NCBI GenBank assembly: GCA_947449305.1
Contig: CANFRA010000013.1
Coordinates: forward strand, 1 to 33,005
Direction of reading: 5' to 3'
DNA from: Burkholderiaceae bacterium
GTDB taxonomy: Bacteria; Pseudomonadota; Gammaproteobacteria; Burkholderiales; Burkholderiaceae
Length of the DNA: 33,005 nucleotides
Shown: piece by piece, positions 32,914 through 33,005 of the stretch
How positions within the stretch are numbered: the first letter of the stretch is position 1
Layout of the letters: every line of letters starts with the position of its first letter
Position numbers and translations under genes: made by a program
The notes under the pieces: model-generated
The model's database searches: none
What the model was told of the DNA's origin: nothing
The model's input: the letters and a program-made list of their open reading frames with translations, nothing else

Positions 32914-33005
32914 ATAAGGCTTACTACCTAGATTCTCATTTACGAAGTGGTTTTTCCGGTAGCAGCGCCGTTCGAACTCGGGCCATAAGCAAGGGATAGA
33001 ACAGA

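Overview
The window looks like the chromosome of a free-living betaproteobacterium of the Burkholderiaceae, most likely Polynucleobacter or a close relative. This is an inference from protein character and gene order, not from a search. The points behind it are moderate GC, a Bug-type solute-binding protein beside a CoA-transferase, a gmk-rpoZ-spoT cluster facing greB, an rph-rdgB-hemW run divergent from yicC, and a sigma factor-DUF3619-DUF3106-RDD operon. Coding density is very high and no stretch longer than about 150 bases lacks a gene. I see no insertion sequence, prophage or CRISPR array.

Layout. (1) 1-7497: the 3' part of a giant repetitive exoprotein (MBG/YDG-type repeats, one PATR-like repeat, a conserved tail). 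It enters from the left edge and is probably a two-partner-secretion adhesin. (2) 7505-10398, minus: glucose-6-phosphate isomerase and phosphomannomutase/phosphoglucomutase, linking glycolysis to sugar-nucleotide supply. (3) 10499-11780: an FAD oxidoreductase of the L-2-hydroxyglutarate oxidase type, tRNA-Ser(UGA) and a strong hairpin terminator shared with a convergent patatin-like lipoprotein gene (11779-13029). (4) 13106-16217: a class III CoA-transferase divergent from a Bug solute-binding protein and a crotonase-fold protein, probably a small organic-acid/acyl-CoA module. (5) 16231-20411 and on to 23592: housekeeping genes hemW, rdgB and rph (minus), then yicC, gmk, rpoZ and spoT (plus), then greB (minus). 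(6) 23611-23724: tRNA-Arg(ACG) and its terminator. (7) 23850-27338: a tightly overlapping MCE/Mla-type lipid transporter with a STAS-fused permease, ATPase, MCE protein and auxiliary lipoprotein, followed by an SDR-fold protein and a large FtsX/YbbP-type permease (to 30648). (8) 30631-32854, minus: an ECF-like sigma factor, a one-helix membrane protein (DUF3619), a secreted DUF3106 protein and an RDD membrane protein. (9) 32855-33005: apparent promoter and leader of a plus-strand gene beyond the right edge.

Working together: the spoT cluster couples nucleotide metabolism and RNA polymerase (gmk, rpoZ, greB) to the stringent response. The MCE operon is a self-contained envelope lipid-transport machine that uses an outer-membrane-type lipoprotein and has no MlaC next to it. 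The sigma operon has the layout of an envelope-linked regulatory unit. The most unusual items are the shuffled A-B-C-A-C-B block in the adhesin, two enzyme-fold proteins lacking canonical catalytic residues (crotonase at 15420, SDR at 27383), the tRNA-Ser -10 box built over a stop codon, and clean dyad symmetries in two divergent promoter regions.
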